This document shows positions 30,668 to 39,626 of a DNA stretch of 64,000 nucleotides, one piece after another. A model generated the notes under the pieces. It did no database searches. It had not been told where the DNA came from and saw nothing but the letters and a program-made list of their open reading frames with translations. The stretch lies in contig CAVSSX010000007.1 in assembly GCA_963730735.1 (NCBI GenBank), positions 1,736,001 through 1,800,000 on the forward strand, written 5' to 3'. This DNA is from CAVSSX01 sp963730735 (GTDB lineage Bacteria > Actinomycetota > Acidimicrobiia > Acidimicrobiales > RAAP-2). Made by a program: the position numbers and the translations under genes. Position 1 is the stretch's first letter. Each line of letters begins with the position of its first letter.

Positions 30668-31549
30668 ATGGGTGAGCGACAGGCGGGCGACGGTGTGGAA
30701 CCCCGTCGGCCCTTCGGCGTGCGGTTGCTCGAGGCCGTGGCCGACACCGGCCCGCTGTGCGCCGGGATCGATCCGTCGGCCGCCCTGCTGGCGGCGTGGG
30801 GCCTGCCCGACGACGCCGATGGCCTGGCCCGTTTCGGCCAGCGCTGCGTCGAGGCGTTCGCCGGTGCCGTGCCGGTGGTCAAGCCCCAGGTGGCGTTCTT
30901 CGAGCGGCACGGGGCCGCCGGCCTGGCCGTGCTGGAGCAACTGATCGCCGAGGCCCGCCACGCCGGTCTCTTGGTGATCGCCGACGCCAAGCGGGGGGAC
31001 ATCGACTCGACGGCGGCGGCCTACGCCGACGCCTGGCTCGGCGCCGCCAGCCCCTTCGCCCCCGACGCCGTGACCGTCACCCCGTACCTCGGGCTGGGGG
31101 CGCTGCGCCCGGTGACCGACGCCGCCCGGGCCAACGGCCGGGGGGTGTTCGTCGTCGTCCGTTCGTCGAACCCCGAGGGCCGGACCCTCCAGGAGGCGGT
31201 GACGGCCGGCGGGTCCTCGGTCGAGGACGCCCTGTTGGCCGAGGTGGCGGCCCTGAACCAGGCCGAGCGGGCGGCCGGGGCCGGGTTCGGTTCCTGCGGG
31301 GCGGTGGTCGGGGCGACCCTGGCCCCCTCGGCCTTCGACCTGGCCGGTCTGGGCGGCCCCATCCTGGCCCCCGGGGTCGGTGCCCAGGGGGCGACCCCGG
31401 CCGACGCCGCCCGGCTCTTCGCCGGGTGCCGGGCCGGTTCCGTCCTGCCCAACGTCTCTCGATCGGTGCTCGACGCCGGCCCCGGGGTGGCCTCGCTGCG
31501 GGCCGCAGCGCTGGTCGTTCGCGATGCGGTCGCGTCCGCTTCGGTGTGA
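30668..31549 (+). CDS. pyrF: orotidine 5'-phosphate decarboxylase, type 2
   Basis: Last enzyme of UMP synthesis. The long mycobacterial/Myxococcus-type form of 293 residues: LCAGIDPSAALLAAWGL, VKPQVAFFERHG and the catalytic DAKRGDIDSTAAAYADAWLG segment. The phosphate-binding part is PGVGAQGATPADAARLFAG. ATG 30668 follows pyrD by 27 bases. It closes the pyr operon; the next gene has its own leaderless promoter. Confidence 0.95.
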   Translation: MGERQAGDGVEPRRPFGVRLLEAVADTGPLCAGIDPSAALLAAWGLPDDADGLARFGQRCVEAFAGAVPVVKPQVAFFERHGAAGLAVLEQLIAEARHAGLLVIADAKRGDIDSTAAAYADAWLGAASPFAPDAVTVTPYLGLGALRPVTDAARANGRGVFVVVRSSNPEGRTLQEAVTAGGSSVEDALLAEVAALNQAERAAGAGFGSCGAVVGATLAPSAFDLAGLGGPILAPGVGAQGATPADAARLFAGCRAGSVLPNVSRSVLDAGPGVASLRAAALVVRDAVASASV

Positions 31550-31568
31550 CCTGGCCCCAGTGAGGCGC

Positions 31569-31574
31569 TATCGT
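31569..31574 (+). promoter_or_regulatory. -10 element TATCGT of mihF
   Basis: TATCGT ends seven bases before the mihF ATG at 31582, only 20 bases after the pyrF stop; leaderless start inferred. Confidence 0.5.
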
Positions 31575-31581
31575 CTCCGCC

Positions 31582-31899
31582 ATGCCGCAACCGCCAGCAC
31601 TCACCCCCGAGCAGCGTCAGGCTGCACTTCAGAAGGCCGCGCTGGTCCGCCGCGAGCGGGCCGAGGTCAAGGAGAAGCTGAAGCTGGGTTCGCTCAGCCT
31701 GGCCGAACTCCTCAAGACTGCCGAGACCGACGAGACCGTCGGCAAGATGAAGGTCGTGTCGGTCCTCGAGTCGCTGCCGGGCCTGGGCAAGGTCAAGGCC
31801 CGCCGGCTCATGGAGACCGTCGGCATCAGCGAGAGCCGCCGACTGCAGGGCCTCGGCGCCAAGCAGCGGGCCGAGCTGCTCAAAGAGACTGCACACTGA
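31582..31899 (+). CDS. mihF: integration host factor, actinobacterial type (mIHF)
   Basis: Nucleoid-associated DNA-binding protein of 105 residues specific to Actinomycetota. LTPEQRQAALQKAALVRRERAEVK at the N-terminus and the helix-two-turn-helix LESLPGLGKVKARRLMETVGI, then RRLQGLGAKQRAELL, match mIHF. It bends DNA and supports phage integration and replication in mycobacteria. The mihF-gmk-rpoZ-coaBC-metK-priA order is the conserved actinomycete arrangement and supports the call. Confidence 0.95.
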   Translation: MPQPPALTPEQRQAALQKAALVRRERAEVKEKLKLGSLSLAELLKTAETDETVGKMKVVSVLESLPGLGKVKARRLMETVGISESRRLQGLGAKQRAELLKETAH

Positions 31900-31912
31900 C
31901 CCACTGATCTTC

Positions 31913-32470
31913 GTGCTGAGCGGGCCCGGTGGGGCCGGCAAGGGCACGGTGGTCGAACGGCTGGTCGCCGACGATCCGACCTTGTGGTTGTCCCGGTCGT
32001 GGACGACCCGGGCCCGCCGGCCCGGCGAGTCCGACGGGTCCTACGTCTTCGTCGACCGCGACACCTTCGAGCGCCACATCGAGGCCGGGGGCTTCCTCGA
32101 GTGGACCGAGTTCCTCGGCAATCTCTACGGCACCCCGACGCCGACGGCCCCCGACGGCTGCGACGTGGTGCTCGAGATCGAGCTCGACGGGGCCCGGCAG
32201 ATCATGGCGCTCGAGCCCGAGGCGGTGGTGATCCTGTTGGAGCCACCGTCACCCGAGGTGCAGGCGGCCCGCCTGGCCGGTCGGGGGGACAGCCCCGAGG
32301 CCGTCGAGCGTCGCCTGGCCAAGGGCCGCGAGGAGCTGACGACGGGGCGGGAGATGACCGACCGCATCGTGGTCAACGACGACCTTGCTACGGCGGTAGC
32401 CCAGGTGGCCGGTATAGTGGAGGCCGCTCGTGCCAGCCGGCGCGGCGCACGACCCGAAGAGGACGCTTGA
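31913..32470 (+). CDS. gmk: guanylate kinase
   Basis: Phosphorylates GMP to GDP. P-loop SGPGGAGKGT, then SRSWTTRARRPGE for GMP binding, FLEWTEFLGNLYGTP and DVVLEIELDGARQI. 185 residues from GTG 31913, but this start cuts the first beta strand: the codons before it read L-I-F, as in normal Gmk, and no ATG, GTG or TTG precedes them in frame after the mihF stop. Either CTG 31904 is used or bases are missing here. The stop overlaps rpoZ (TGATG). Confidence 0.9.
   Translation: MLSGPGGAGKGTVVERLVADDPTLWLSRSWTTRARRPGESDGSYVFVDRDTFERHIEAGGFLEWTEFLGNLYGTPTPTAPDGCDVVLEIELDGARQIMALEPEAVVILLEPPSPEVQAARLAGRGDSPEAVERRLAKGREELTTGREMTDRIVVNDDLATAVAQVAGIVEAARASRRGARPEEDA
32413..32418 (+). promoter_or_regulatory. 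possible internal -10 TATAGT before rpoZ
   Basis: TATAGT within the gmk 3' region, 51 bases before the rpoZ ATG. The best -35 (TTGCTA, 32385-32390) is 22 bases away, too far to be convincing. Confidence 0.3.
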
Positions 32471-32832
32471 TGGCCCAAGGCCGCAACACCCTGATGGACC
32501 CGCCGATCGAGGACCTCCTCGACAAGGTCGACTCGAAGTTCACACTGGTGGCCCTGGGCTCGATGCGAGCCCGCCAGGTCAACGCCTACTACAACAGCCT
32601 GGGTGAGGGGCTCGGACGGGTGGTCCCGCCGCAGGTGACCTCGGTCTCGGGCAAGCCCCTCTCGATCGCCTTCGAGGAGGTGGCGGCGGGTAAGGCCGTC
32701 TACAGCCGCCCCGATCCCGAGGAAGAGGCGGCCGCCGAGGCCGCCGCCCTGGCCGACGCCGAGGCCGCCGGGTTGATCGAGGTGCCGGCGCTGACCGACG
32801 TCGAGCCCGACCCGGGTCCCTCCGCCAGCTAG
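32470..32832 (+). CDS. rpoZ: RNA polymerase omega subunit
   Basis: Small subunit of 120 residues that helps fold and recruit the beta' subunit. MDPPIEDLLDKVDSKFTLVALGSMRARQVNAYY contains the conserved core (here positions 9-41), and KPLSIAFEEVAAGKAVY follows. The C-terminus is an Ala/Glu-rich tail. Overlaps gmk by one base and precedes coaBC by 35 bases. Confidence 0.93.
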   Translation: MAQGRNTLMDPPIEDLLDKVDSKFTLVALGSMRARQVNAYYNSLGEGLGRVVPPQVTSVSGKPLSIAFEEVAAGKAVYSRPDPEEEAAAEAAALADAEAAGLIEVPALTDVEPDPGPSAS

Positions 32833-32867
32833 TCGGGCTCCGGCTCGATCGACGGAGCCGAACGACC

Positions 32868-34131
32868 ATGGGCCGTTCCCCGCACGCCACCACCTCTTCG
32901 GGCCCCACTCGACGGGTCGTCCTCGGCGTCTGCGGTGGGATCGCCGCCTACAAGGCGGTCGACGTGTGCCGCCAGCTGGTCGACGCCGGGGTCCACGTCG
33001 TGCCGGTGCTGTCCGACAACGCCCAGCGGTTCGTCGGCCAGGTCACGTTCTCGGCCCTCGCGTCCGAGCCCGTCCAGACCAGCCTCTGGGACGAGCGCTC
33101 GCCCATCCCGCACACAGTGCTCGGCCAGACGGCCGACGTCGTGGTGGTCGCCCCGGCGACCGCCGACTTCCTGGCCCGCTACGCCGCCGGCATGGCCGAC
33201 GACCTGCTCACGGCCACCCTGCTCGCCACCCGGGCGCCGGTGGTGGTCTGCCCGGCCATGCACACCGAGATGTGGGAGCACCCTTCGGTGGTCGACAACC
33301 TGGCCCGCCTGGCCGGCCGGGGCGTCGTGGTCGTGCCACCCGAGGACGGGCGCCTGGCCGGCGGTGACTCGGGGACCGGCCGCCTGGCCGACCCCTCGGT
33401 GATCGTCGACCGGGTCCTCGCCGTGCTGGCCGGCACCGGGCCGGCCCAGGACCTGGCCGGGCGCTCGGTGGTCGTGAGTGCCGGCGGGACCCGTGAGCCG
33501 CTCGACCCGGTGCGCTTCTTGACCAACCGCTCGTCGGGCAAGCAGGGCCACGCCCTGGCCGACGGCGGCGGCCCGTCGGGGAGCGGCGGTGACCCTGGTC
33601 ACGGCCTCGGCGCTCGGCGTGCCCGACGACGTGGCGGCCCGGGTCGACCTGCGGCCGGTCGAGACGGCGGCCGAGATGGAAGCGGCGATGGTCGAGGTGG
33701 CGGCCCGGGCGGATGTGGTGGTGATGGCGGCGGCGGTGGCCGACTTCCGGCCCAAGGCCCCGTCGGGCCACAAGTTGGCCAAGGACGACGGGGTCCCCGA
33801 CATCGTCCTCGAGCCGACCCCCGACATCCTGGCGGCCCTGGGTCGGGCCCGCCGGCCCGGCCAGATCCTGGTCGGCTTCGCCGCCGAGACGAACGACGCC
33901 CTCGAGCGGGGTCGGCGCAAGCTCGAGCGCAAGGGGGTCGACCTGCTGGTGGTGAACGACGTCACCGTCCCCGGCGCCGGCTTCGACCACGACACGAACA
34001 TCGTGACCATCCTCGACGTCGAGGGGGGCCGCCAGGAGGTGCCGCTGACCACTAAGGCGGCGGTGGGCGACGCCGTCTTGGATAGGGTGGTCGCTCGGCT
34101 CGAACCAGGAAGGACCGACCAGATCCCGTGA
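32868..34131 (+). CDS. coaBC: phosphopantothenoylcysteine synthetase/decarboxylase (CoaBC), frameshifted
   Basis: Two-domain coenzyme A enzyme. CoaC flavoprotein decarboxylase: GVCGGIAAYKAVDVCRQL, SPIPHTVLG with the catalytic His, PAMHTEMWEHP and the lid Cys region GRGVVVVPPEDGRLAGGDSG-like. CoaB synthetase: SAGGTREPLDPVRFLTNRSS, KLAKDDG and VVNDVTVPGAGF. The frame breaks at 33562-33566 within the alanine stretch after SSGKQGHALAD; dropping one G gives 420 residues and the expected sequence. The stop overlaps the metK GTG. Confidence 0.92.
34083..34088 (+). promoter_or_regulatory. possible -10 TAGGGT for metK
   Basis: TAGGGT in the end of coaBC, 40 bases before the metK GTG; an AGGAAGG ribosome binding site follows. 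No SAM riboswitch motif was found in the short interval. Confidence 0.3.
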
Positions 34132-35324
34132 GCATCAGAACGACTTTCACCTCAGAATCGGTGACCGAGGGCCATCCGGACAAGATGGCCGACCAGATCT
34201 CCGACACCGTGCTCGACGCGCTGTTGACCGACGACCCCTACAGCCGGGTGGCCTGCGAGACCCTGCTGACGACGGGACTGGTCGTGGTGGCCGGGGAGAT
34301 CACGACCACCACCTACGTCGACATCCCGAGCCTGGTGCGGGACACGGTCTGCGACATCGGCTACGACAACGACGCCTACGGGTTCAACGGGCGCACCTGC
34401 GGGGTCATGGTGACCCTCGACGGCCAGTCGCCCGACATCGCCCAGGGAGTGGACACGGCCCTCGAGCTGCGGACCGGGGCCGGCGGCGAGGACCAGCTCA
34501 ACGCCCAGGGCGCCGGTGACCAGGGGATGATGTTCGGCTACGCCTGCGACGAGACCCCCGACCTCATGCCGCTGCCCATCTGGCTGTCGCACCGGCTGGC
34601 CCAACGGCTGGCCCAGGTGCGTCGGGTCGGGGTGCTGCCCTACCTGCGCCCGGACGGCAAGACCCAGGTCAGCGTGGTCTACGAGGACGGCCGGCCGGTC
34701 AAGATCGACACCGTCTTGATCTCGACCCAGCACGGACCGGGCATCGACCTCGAGACGCTGCTGCTGCCCGATCTGCGCGAGCACGTGATCCACCCGCTCC
34801 TGCCGACGGACCTCGACACCGAGGGGCTGCGCATCCTGGCCAACCCCACCGGGACCTTCGAGCTCGGCGGTCCCCACGCCGACGCCGGCCTCACCGGCCG
34901 CAAGATCATCGTGGACACCTACGGCGGCATGGCCCGGCACGGCGGCGGCGCCTTCTCGGGCAAGGACCCGTCCAAGGTCGACCGCTCGGCCGCCTACGCC
35001 GCCCGGTGGGTGGCCAAGCACGTCGTGGCGGCCGGGGCCGCCCGGCGCTGCGAGGTCCAGGTGGCCTACGCCATCGGCATGGCCCAGCCGGTCTCGCTGC
35101 TGGTCGAGACCTTCGGGACCGAGACCGTCGACCCGGTGAAGATCAGCGAGACCATCCGCGAACTGTTCGACCTCCGCCCGGCGGCGATCATCCGCGACCT
35201 CGAGTTGCGGCGGCCGATCTACCGCAAGACGGCGGCCTACGGCCACTTCGGCCGGAGCGACAAGGAATTCTCCTGGGAGGCGACCCCCCGGGTGGGCGAC
35301 CTCAAGCGAGACCTGGGGCTCTGA
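34128..35324 (+). CDS. metK: S-adenosylmethionine synthetase
   Basis: Makes SAM from methionine and ATP; 398 residues. SESVTEGHPDKMADQISD at the start, GAGDQGMMFGYA and GGGAFSGKDPSKVDRS are the family signatures, with Mg/K ligands in these motifs. GTG 34128 overlaps coaBC by four bases. Full length without frame problems. In actinomycetes metK sits next to priA, as here. Confidence 0.97.
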   Translation: MSIRTTFTSESVTEGHPDKMADQISDTVLDALLTDDPYSRVACETLLTTGLVVVAGEITTTTYVDIPSLVRDTVCDIGYDNDAYGFNGRTCGVMVTLDGQSPDIAQGVDTALELRTGAGGEDQLNAQGAGDQGMMFGYACDETPDLMPLPIWLSHRLAQRLAQVRRVGVLPYLRPDGKTQVSVVYEDGRPVKIDTVLISTQHGPGIDLETLLLPDLREHVIHPLLPTDLDTEGLRILANPTGTFELGGPHADAGLTGRKIIVDTYGGMARHGGGAFSGKDPSKVDRSAAYAARWVAKHVVAAGAARRCEVQVAYAIGMAQPVSLLVETFGTETVDPVKISETIRELFDLRPAAIIRDLELRRPIYRKTAAYGHFGRSDKEFSWEATPRVGDLKRDLGL

Positions 35325-35389
35325 CCCCACGCCCGGGAGCGGGCGCCCGCCCGCACCCGGGCCCGTCGGCCTCGGGATCCCCGCCGCCA

Positions 35390-37246
35390 GTGCCACCGAC
35401 GACGGCGCCACCACCGACCCTCCGGGTCGTCCGGGTGGTGCCCGACGTCCCGGCGGTCCACCGCCAGTTCGACTACGTCGTGCCCGAGCGCTTCGCCCCC
35501 GACGTGCGCGTCGGGACACGGGTGCGGATCGTGCTCCAGGGACGTCGGGTGGGTGGGTGGGTGGTGGCCGACGGCGTCGAGCCGCCACCGGGCGTGGTCC
35601 TGCAGCCGTTGGCCGCCGTCTCGGGCTGGGGTCCGCCGGGCCCCGTCATCGACCTGGCGTTCTGGGCGGCCTGGCGCTGGGCCGGCCCGGTGTCGGCCCT
35701 CCTCACCTCGGCCTCACCCTCCCACCGGGTGGGCCAGCTGCCGCCGCCCTCCCGGGGGATGGAAGGCCCGGTGGCCGGGGCCACCCCGGCGCTCGCCCCG
35801 GGACTGGCGACGGCGGTCGAGGCGGCGCTCGGACGGACGGAGCGGCCCACGCTGCTGCGCCTGCCCCCGGCCATGGACCTGCTGCCCCTGGTCGAGACGG
35901 TGGTCCGCCGGGCGGAGGTGTCCGCCGGCCCGGGGCGCGGCGCCCTGGTGCTCGTCCCGGGTACCGGCTGGGCCGAGCGGCTCCGGCGTCGGCTGGTGGC
36001 CCGCGGCATCCCGGCCACCGGGGACTGGGCCGAGGCGGCCGCCGGCTGGCCGGTGGTGGTCGGGAGCCGGGCGGCGGCGTGGGCCCCCCGGCCTGGCCTC
36101 TCGGTGGTCCTGGTCCTCGACGTGCACGACGAGGCCTACCGGGAGGAACGGACGCCCACGACCGACGCCGCCGAGGTGGCGGCCGAGCGGGCGGCCCGCG
36201 CCGGGGTCCCGTGCCTCCTGGTGTCGCCCTGCCCGACGGCCGTGCAGCGGGCCCGAGCCGAGCTGGTGACGCCCGACCGGGCGATCGAGCGTGAGGGCTG
36301 GCCGGTGCTCCAGATCGTCGACCGCAAGGGGGCCGATCCCCGCACCGGCCTGTACTCCGAGGAGCTGGTGGCCATGGCCCACCGGGCGCTCGAGCACTCG
36401 TCGGACCCGCTGGTGTGCGTGCTCAACCGGACCGGCCGGGCCAAGCTGCTGGCCTGCAGCCAGTGCGGTGAGCTGGCCCGCTGCACGATCTGCGGGCGGC
36501 CGCTCCACCAGGTCGACGACCGCCTGGTGTGCCCGGGGTGCGGTGCCGAGCGCCCGGTGGTCTGCGCCGCCTGTGGCTCGACCCGCCTCAAGCTCCTCCG
36601 GGTGGGCGTGAGCCGGGCGCGCGAGGAGCTCGAGGCGCTCCTCGGCGTGGCCGTGACCGAGGTCGCCGGGCCGTCGGGCCGGGGCACGACCCCCGGGGGC
36701 ACCACCGGCGAGGCGGCCGAGGACCCATCCGGCGCGCCGGCTCGGGTCCTGGTCGGCACCGAAGCGGTGCTGCACCGGGTCCGCCGGGCCTCCGGCGTCG
36801 CCTTCTTGGACGTCGACCAGCACCTGCTGGCGCCGCGCTTCGTGGCCGCCGAGGAGACCCTGGGCCTGCTGGCCCGGGCCGCCCGCCTGGTCGGGGGCCG
36901 GGGGGCGTCCCGGGGCGTGGTGCTGGTGCAGACCCGCATGGCCGACCACGAGCTGCTCCAGGCGGTGCTGCACGGCGACCCCGGTCGGCTGGACGCCGCC
37001 GAGTCGGACCTCCGCCGCGAACTGGGGTTGCCGCCGGCCGGGGCCCTGGCCCTCTGCTCGGGCGCCGTCGCCCGGCCCTACGCCGAGTCGCTGGTCGAGG
37101 CCGGTGGGCCAGTCGAGGTGCGCGATCTCGGCGATGGCCGGTTCCTGCTGCGGGCCGAAGGGCATCAGGAGCTGTGCGACCTGCTGGCCCGGGTGCCCCG
37201 GCCCAAGGGTCGCCTGCGGGTGGAGGTTGACCCGACCGCCGTCTAG
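35390..37246 (+). CDS. priA: primosomal protein N' (PriA), ATPase-motif-deficient type
   Basis: PriA-like replication restart protein of about 618 residues from GTG 35390. The 3' DNA-binding domain begins VHRQFDYVVPE. Eight cysteines of the paired zinc sites are intact (CSQCGELARCTICGRP, CPGCGAE, CAACGS). The Walker A lysine motif is missing (PGTGW where GTGKT-like sequence is expected) and the DEEH box reads DVHDEAY, so helicase activity is unlikely. This loss is a known property of actinobacterial PriA. GTG 35435 is a later alternative start. Confidence 0.88.
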   Translation: MPPTTAPPPTLRVVRVVPDVPAVHRQFDYVVPERFAPDVRVGTRVRIVLQGRRVGGWVVADGVEPPPGVVLQPLAAVSGWGPPGPVIDLAFWAAWRWAGPVSALLTSASPSHRVGQLPPPSRGMEGPVAGATPALAPGLATAVEAALGRTERPTLLRLPPAMDLLPLVETVVRRAEVSAGPGRGALVLVPGTGWAERLRRRLVARGIPATGDWAEAAAGWPVVVGSRAAAWAPRPGLSVVLVLDVHDEAYREERTPTTDAAEVAAERAARAGVPCLLVSPCPTAVQRARAELVTPDRAIEREGWPVLQIVDRKGADPRTGLYSEELVAMAHRALEHSSDPLVCVLNRTGRAKLLACSQCGELARCTICGRPLHQVDDRLVCPGCGAERPVVCAACGSTRLKLLRVGVSRAREELEALLGVAVTEVAGPSGRGTTPGGTTGEAAEDPSGAPARVLVGTEAVLHRVRRASGVAFLDVDQHLLAPRFVAAEETLGLLARAARLVGGRGASRGVVLVQTRMADHELLQAVLHGDPGRLDAAESDLRRELGLPPAGALALCSGAVARPYAESLVEAGGPVEVRDLGDGRFLLRAEGHQELCDLLARVPRPKGRLRVEVDPTAV

Positions 37247-37253
37247 GGGCCGG

Positions 37254-37259
37254 TACGAT
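37254..37259 (+). promoter_or_regulatory. -10 element TACGAT of def
   Basis: TACGAT ends six bases before the def ATG at 37266; leaderless start inferred. TTGACC at 37227-37232 is 21 bases upstream, too far for an optimal -35. Confidence 0.45.
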
Positions 37260-37265
37260 GAGGAC

Positions 37266-37781
37266 ATGCCGGTGTTCCCCATCCGCCAGTACGGCGACCC
37301 CGTCTTGAAGGCGAAGACCCGGGACGTCGAGGAGATCGACGCCTCGGTGGCCAAGCTGGTCGAGTCGATGATCGAGACCATGTACGAGGCCCCGGGCACC
37401 GGGCTGGCCGCCAACCAGGTCGGGGTCCAGCGCCGAATCTTCGTCTACGACGTGGGTGAGGGCCCCCGAGTGGTCATCAACCCCGAGATCGTCGAGTCCT
37501 CGGGGGAGTGGGCCTACGACGAAGGCTGCCTGTCGGTGCCCGGCCTCAGCTGGGAGATCATCCGTCCGAACCAGGTCCACCTGGTGGGTCGGGACCTCGA
37601 CGGTCGCGAGCTGTCGATCGAGGCCGACACCCTGGAGGGCCGGGTGTTCCAGCACGAGCTGGACCACCTCGACGGCATCCTGCTGGTCGAGCGGCTCGAC
37701 GACGACCAGCGACGCGAGGCCGTACGGATCCTGCGCTCCCGGGCCCTCCAGCTCGACCCCGACGGCCTGCTGCTCCGCTAG
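37266..37781 (+). CDS. def: peptide deformylase
   Basis: Iron/zinc metallohydrolase of 171 residues removing the formyl group from nascent chains. All three motifs are present: GTGLAANQVGV (motif 1), EGCLSVPG (motif 2, metal Cys) and HELDH (motif 3, QHELDHLDG). A functional partner of fmt, which lies downstream beyond a short repeat block and has its own -10. Confidence 0.96.
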   Translation: MPVFPIRQYGDPVLKAKTRDVEEIDASVAKLVESMIETMYEAPGTGLAANQVGVQRRIFVYDVGEGPRVVINPEIVESSGEWAYDEGCLSVPGLSWEIIRPNQVHLVGRDLDGRELSIEADTLEGRVFQHELDHLDGILLVERLDDDQRREAVRILRSRALQLDPDGLLLR

Positions 37782-37814
37782 CCGCGGACCGGCTCCGCCC
37801 CGGGCGGCGGCTCC

Positions 37815-37886
37815 GTCCTCGGTGGCGACTGCGTCCTCGGTGGCGGCTGGGTCCTCGGTGGCGGCTGGGTCCTCGGTGGCGGCCTA
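37815..37886. repeat. four 18 bp tandem repeats upstream of fmt
   Basis: GTCCTCGGTGGCGGCTGG-type units start at 37815, 37833, 37851 and 37869, exactly 18 bases apart; the second and third differ from the first by one or two bases. The last copy runs into the fmt -10 element. It lies wholly between def and fmt. Confidence 0.85.
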
Positions 37887-37890
37887 GGTT
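37885..37890 (+). promoter_or_regulatory. -10 element TAGGTT of fmt
   Basis: TAGGTT ends six bases before the fmt ATG at 37897 and sits at the end of the 18 bp repeat array; leaderless start inferred. Confidence 0.5.
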
Positions 37891-37896
37891 CTTCGC

Positions 37897-38820
37897 ATGT
37901 CCCGCCTCGCCTACCTCGGCACGCCGGAGCTGGCCGTCCCGCCCCTCCACGCCCTGGTCGATGCCGGCCACGAGATCACCCTGGTGGTGAGCCGTGCCGA
38001 CCGCCGGCGGGGGCGGGGCTCGGCCACCTCGCCCAGTCCGGTCAAGGCGGCGGCGCTCGAGCTCGGCCTGCCGGTCACGAGCTCGCTCGACGACGTGGCC
38101 GACAGCGGGGCCGAGCTCGGGGTGGTGGTGGCCTTCGGTCGGATCATCCCGGCCGACCTCCTGGACCTGGTGCCCATGGTCAACCTGCACTTCTCGCTCC
38201 TGCCGCGCTGGCGCGGGGCGGCCCCGGTCGAGCGGGCGGTACTCGCCGGGGACGCCGAGACCGGCGTCTGCGTCATGGCCCTCGAGGCGGGCCTGGACAC
38301 CGGCCCGGTCTACGACCGTCGAGCCGTCCCCATCGACCCCACCGAGTCGGTGGAGGAGCTGCGGGCCCGACTGGTCGGACTGGGCAGCTCGATGTTGGTC
38401 GGGTTGCTGGCCGACGGGGTCGGCGGACTGCCGGTGCCCGAGCCGCAGGCGGGCCCGGTGACCTACGCCGACAAGCTCTCGCCCGAGGAGTTCCGGTTGG
38501 ACTTCTCCCGTCCGGCCGAAGAGCTGGTCCGGTTGGTCCGGCTGGGTCGGGCGTTCACCGAGGTCCGGGGCCGGCGCCTGCGTGTCCTGCGGGCCATGGC
38601 GGTCGACCGGCCCGCCAAGGCCGGCTCGGCGGCCAAACCCGGCCAGCTGTTCGGCCAGGTGGTGGTGGCCGGCCAGGGCGCCCTGGCCCTGCTCGAGGTG
38701 CAGCCCGAGTCGTCCCGGCCGATGGACGCCGGCGCCTGGCGCCGGGGGGCCCACCTCGACGAGGGTGAGCTGCTCGGGTCGGCCGCCGGCGACGCGGCGG
38801 CGGGGACCGGGAGTGGCTGA
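37897..38820 (+). CDS. fmt: methionyl-tRNA formyltransferase
   Basis: Formylates initiator Met-tRNA; 307 residues. Formyl-transferase fold with VNLHFSLLPRWRGAAPVERAV, which contains the SLLP formyl-THF site, and the catalytic Asp in GLDTGPVY. The C-terminal OB-like domain binds the tRNA (YADKLSPEEFRLDFSRPA begins it). Downstream of def; overlaps the methyltransferase start by eight bases. Confidence 0.95.
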   Translation: MSRLAYLGTPELAVPPLHALVDAGHEITLVVSRADRRRGRGSATSPSPVKAAALELGLPVTSSLDDVADSGAELGVVVAFGRIIPADLLDLVPMVNLHFSLLPRWRGAAPVERAVLAGDAETGVCVMALEAGLDTGPVYDRRAVPIDPTESVEELRARLVGLGSSMLVGLLADGVGGLPVPEPQAGPVTYADKLSPEEFRLDFSRPAEELVRLVRLGRAFTEVRGRRLRVLRAMAVDRPAKAGSAAKPGQLFGQVVVAGQGALALLEVQPESSRPMDAGAWRRGAHLDEGELLGSAAGDAAAGTGSG

Positions 38821-39619
38821 CCCGGCCGACCGGCTGGCAGCGGACTGGGAACCCGAGCAGTACGCCCGGTTCGCCGCCGAACGCCGGCAGCCCTTCGACG
38901 ACCTCCTGGCCCTGTGCCGTCGGGTCCCCGGCGGCCGGATCGTCGACCTCGGCTGCGGGCCGGGGACGCTCACGGTCGAGCTCCACCGGGCCCTCGGGGC
39001 GGCGCGCACCGTCGGGATCGACCGTTCGCCGGCCATGGTCGAGGCGGCCCGCTCGGCGCACGGCGACATCGAGGGGGTGACCTTCGTCGAGGGCGATCTC
39101 GCCAGCTGGTCGGACCACGGGGTGGACCTGTTGGCGGCCAGCGCTTCGCTGCACTGGGTCGACGGCCACCCGGCGCTGCTCGCCCGGCTCCGTTCCTCGT
39201 TGGCGTCCGGCGGGCAGCTGGCCTTCCAGGTGCCGGACAACTTCGCCCATCCGAGCCACGTCCTGGCCGGCCGGGTGGCGGCGGCCGCCCCCTTCGCCGA
39301 GGCACTCTCGGGCGCCGTCCCGCCCGACCGGGGTCGGTCGGTCCTCTCGCCGGCGCACTACGCCGAGCTGCTCCACGACCTGGGCGCGGTCGAGCAGCGG
39401 GTCCGGCTCGAGGTCTACGGCCACGAGCTGGCGTCCACCTCCGAGGTGGTCGAGTGGGTGAAGGGAACGTTGCTCACCCCGTACCGCGAGCGCCTCGACC
39501 CGACCACTTACGGAGCGTTCGTCGACCGCTATCGGGCCGACCTGCTGGATGAGCTGGGGGACCGACGTCCTTACTTCTACGCCTTCCCCCGGATCCTCGC
39601 CTGGGCCCGGTTCCCCTGA
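38813..39619 (+). CDS. class I SAM-dependent methyltransferase, trans-aconitate methyltransferase-like
   Basis: A 268-residue protein with the SAM-binding motif VDLGCGPGTLT (about residue 43), the acidic loop VGIDRSPAMV and post-I segment ASASLHWVDGHPALLARL, as in Tam enzymes, plus the Tam-like C-terminal VVEWVKGTLLTPYRERL. Tam methylates trans-aconitate; whether this protein does so is not certain. GTG 38813 overlaps the end of fmt. Convergent with the aldehyde dehydrogenase gene, seven bases apart. Confidence 0.82.
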   Translation: MADPADRLAADWEPEQYARFAAERRQPFDDLLALCRRVPGGRIVDLGCGPGTLTVELHRALGAARTVGIDRSPAMVEAARSAHGDIEGVTFVEGDLASWSDHGVDLLAASASLHWVDGHPALLARLRSSLASGGQLAFQVPDNFAHPSHVLAGRVAAAAPFAEALSGAVPPDRGRSVLSPAHYAELLHDLGAVEQRVRLEVYGHELASTSEVVEWVKGTLLTPYRERLDPTTYGAFVDRYRADLLDELGDRRPYFYAFPRILAWARFP

Positions 39620-39626
39620 CCCGTCC

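Noticed and set aside
34083..34127. SAM riboswitch upstream of metK
   Set aside because: The interval is only about 40 bases and overlaps coaBC; no SAM-binding core visible.
37815..37886. CRISPR array
   Set aside because: Units are 18 bp with no spacers and only four copies; it is a simple tandem repeat, and no cas gene is present.
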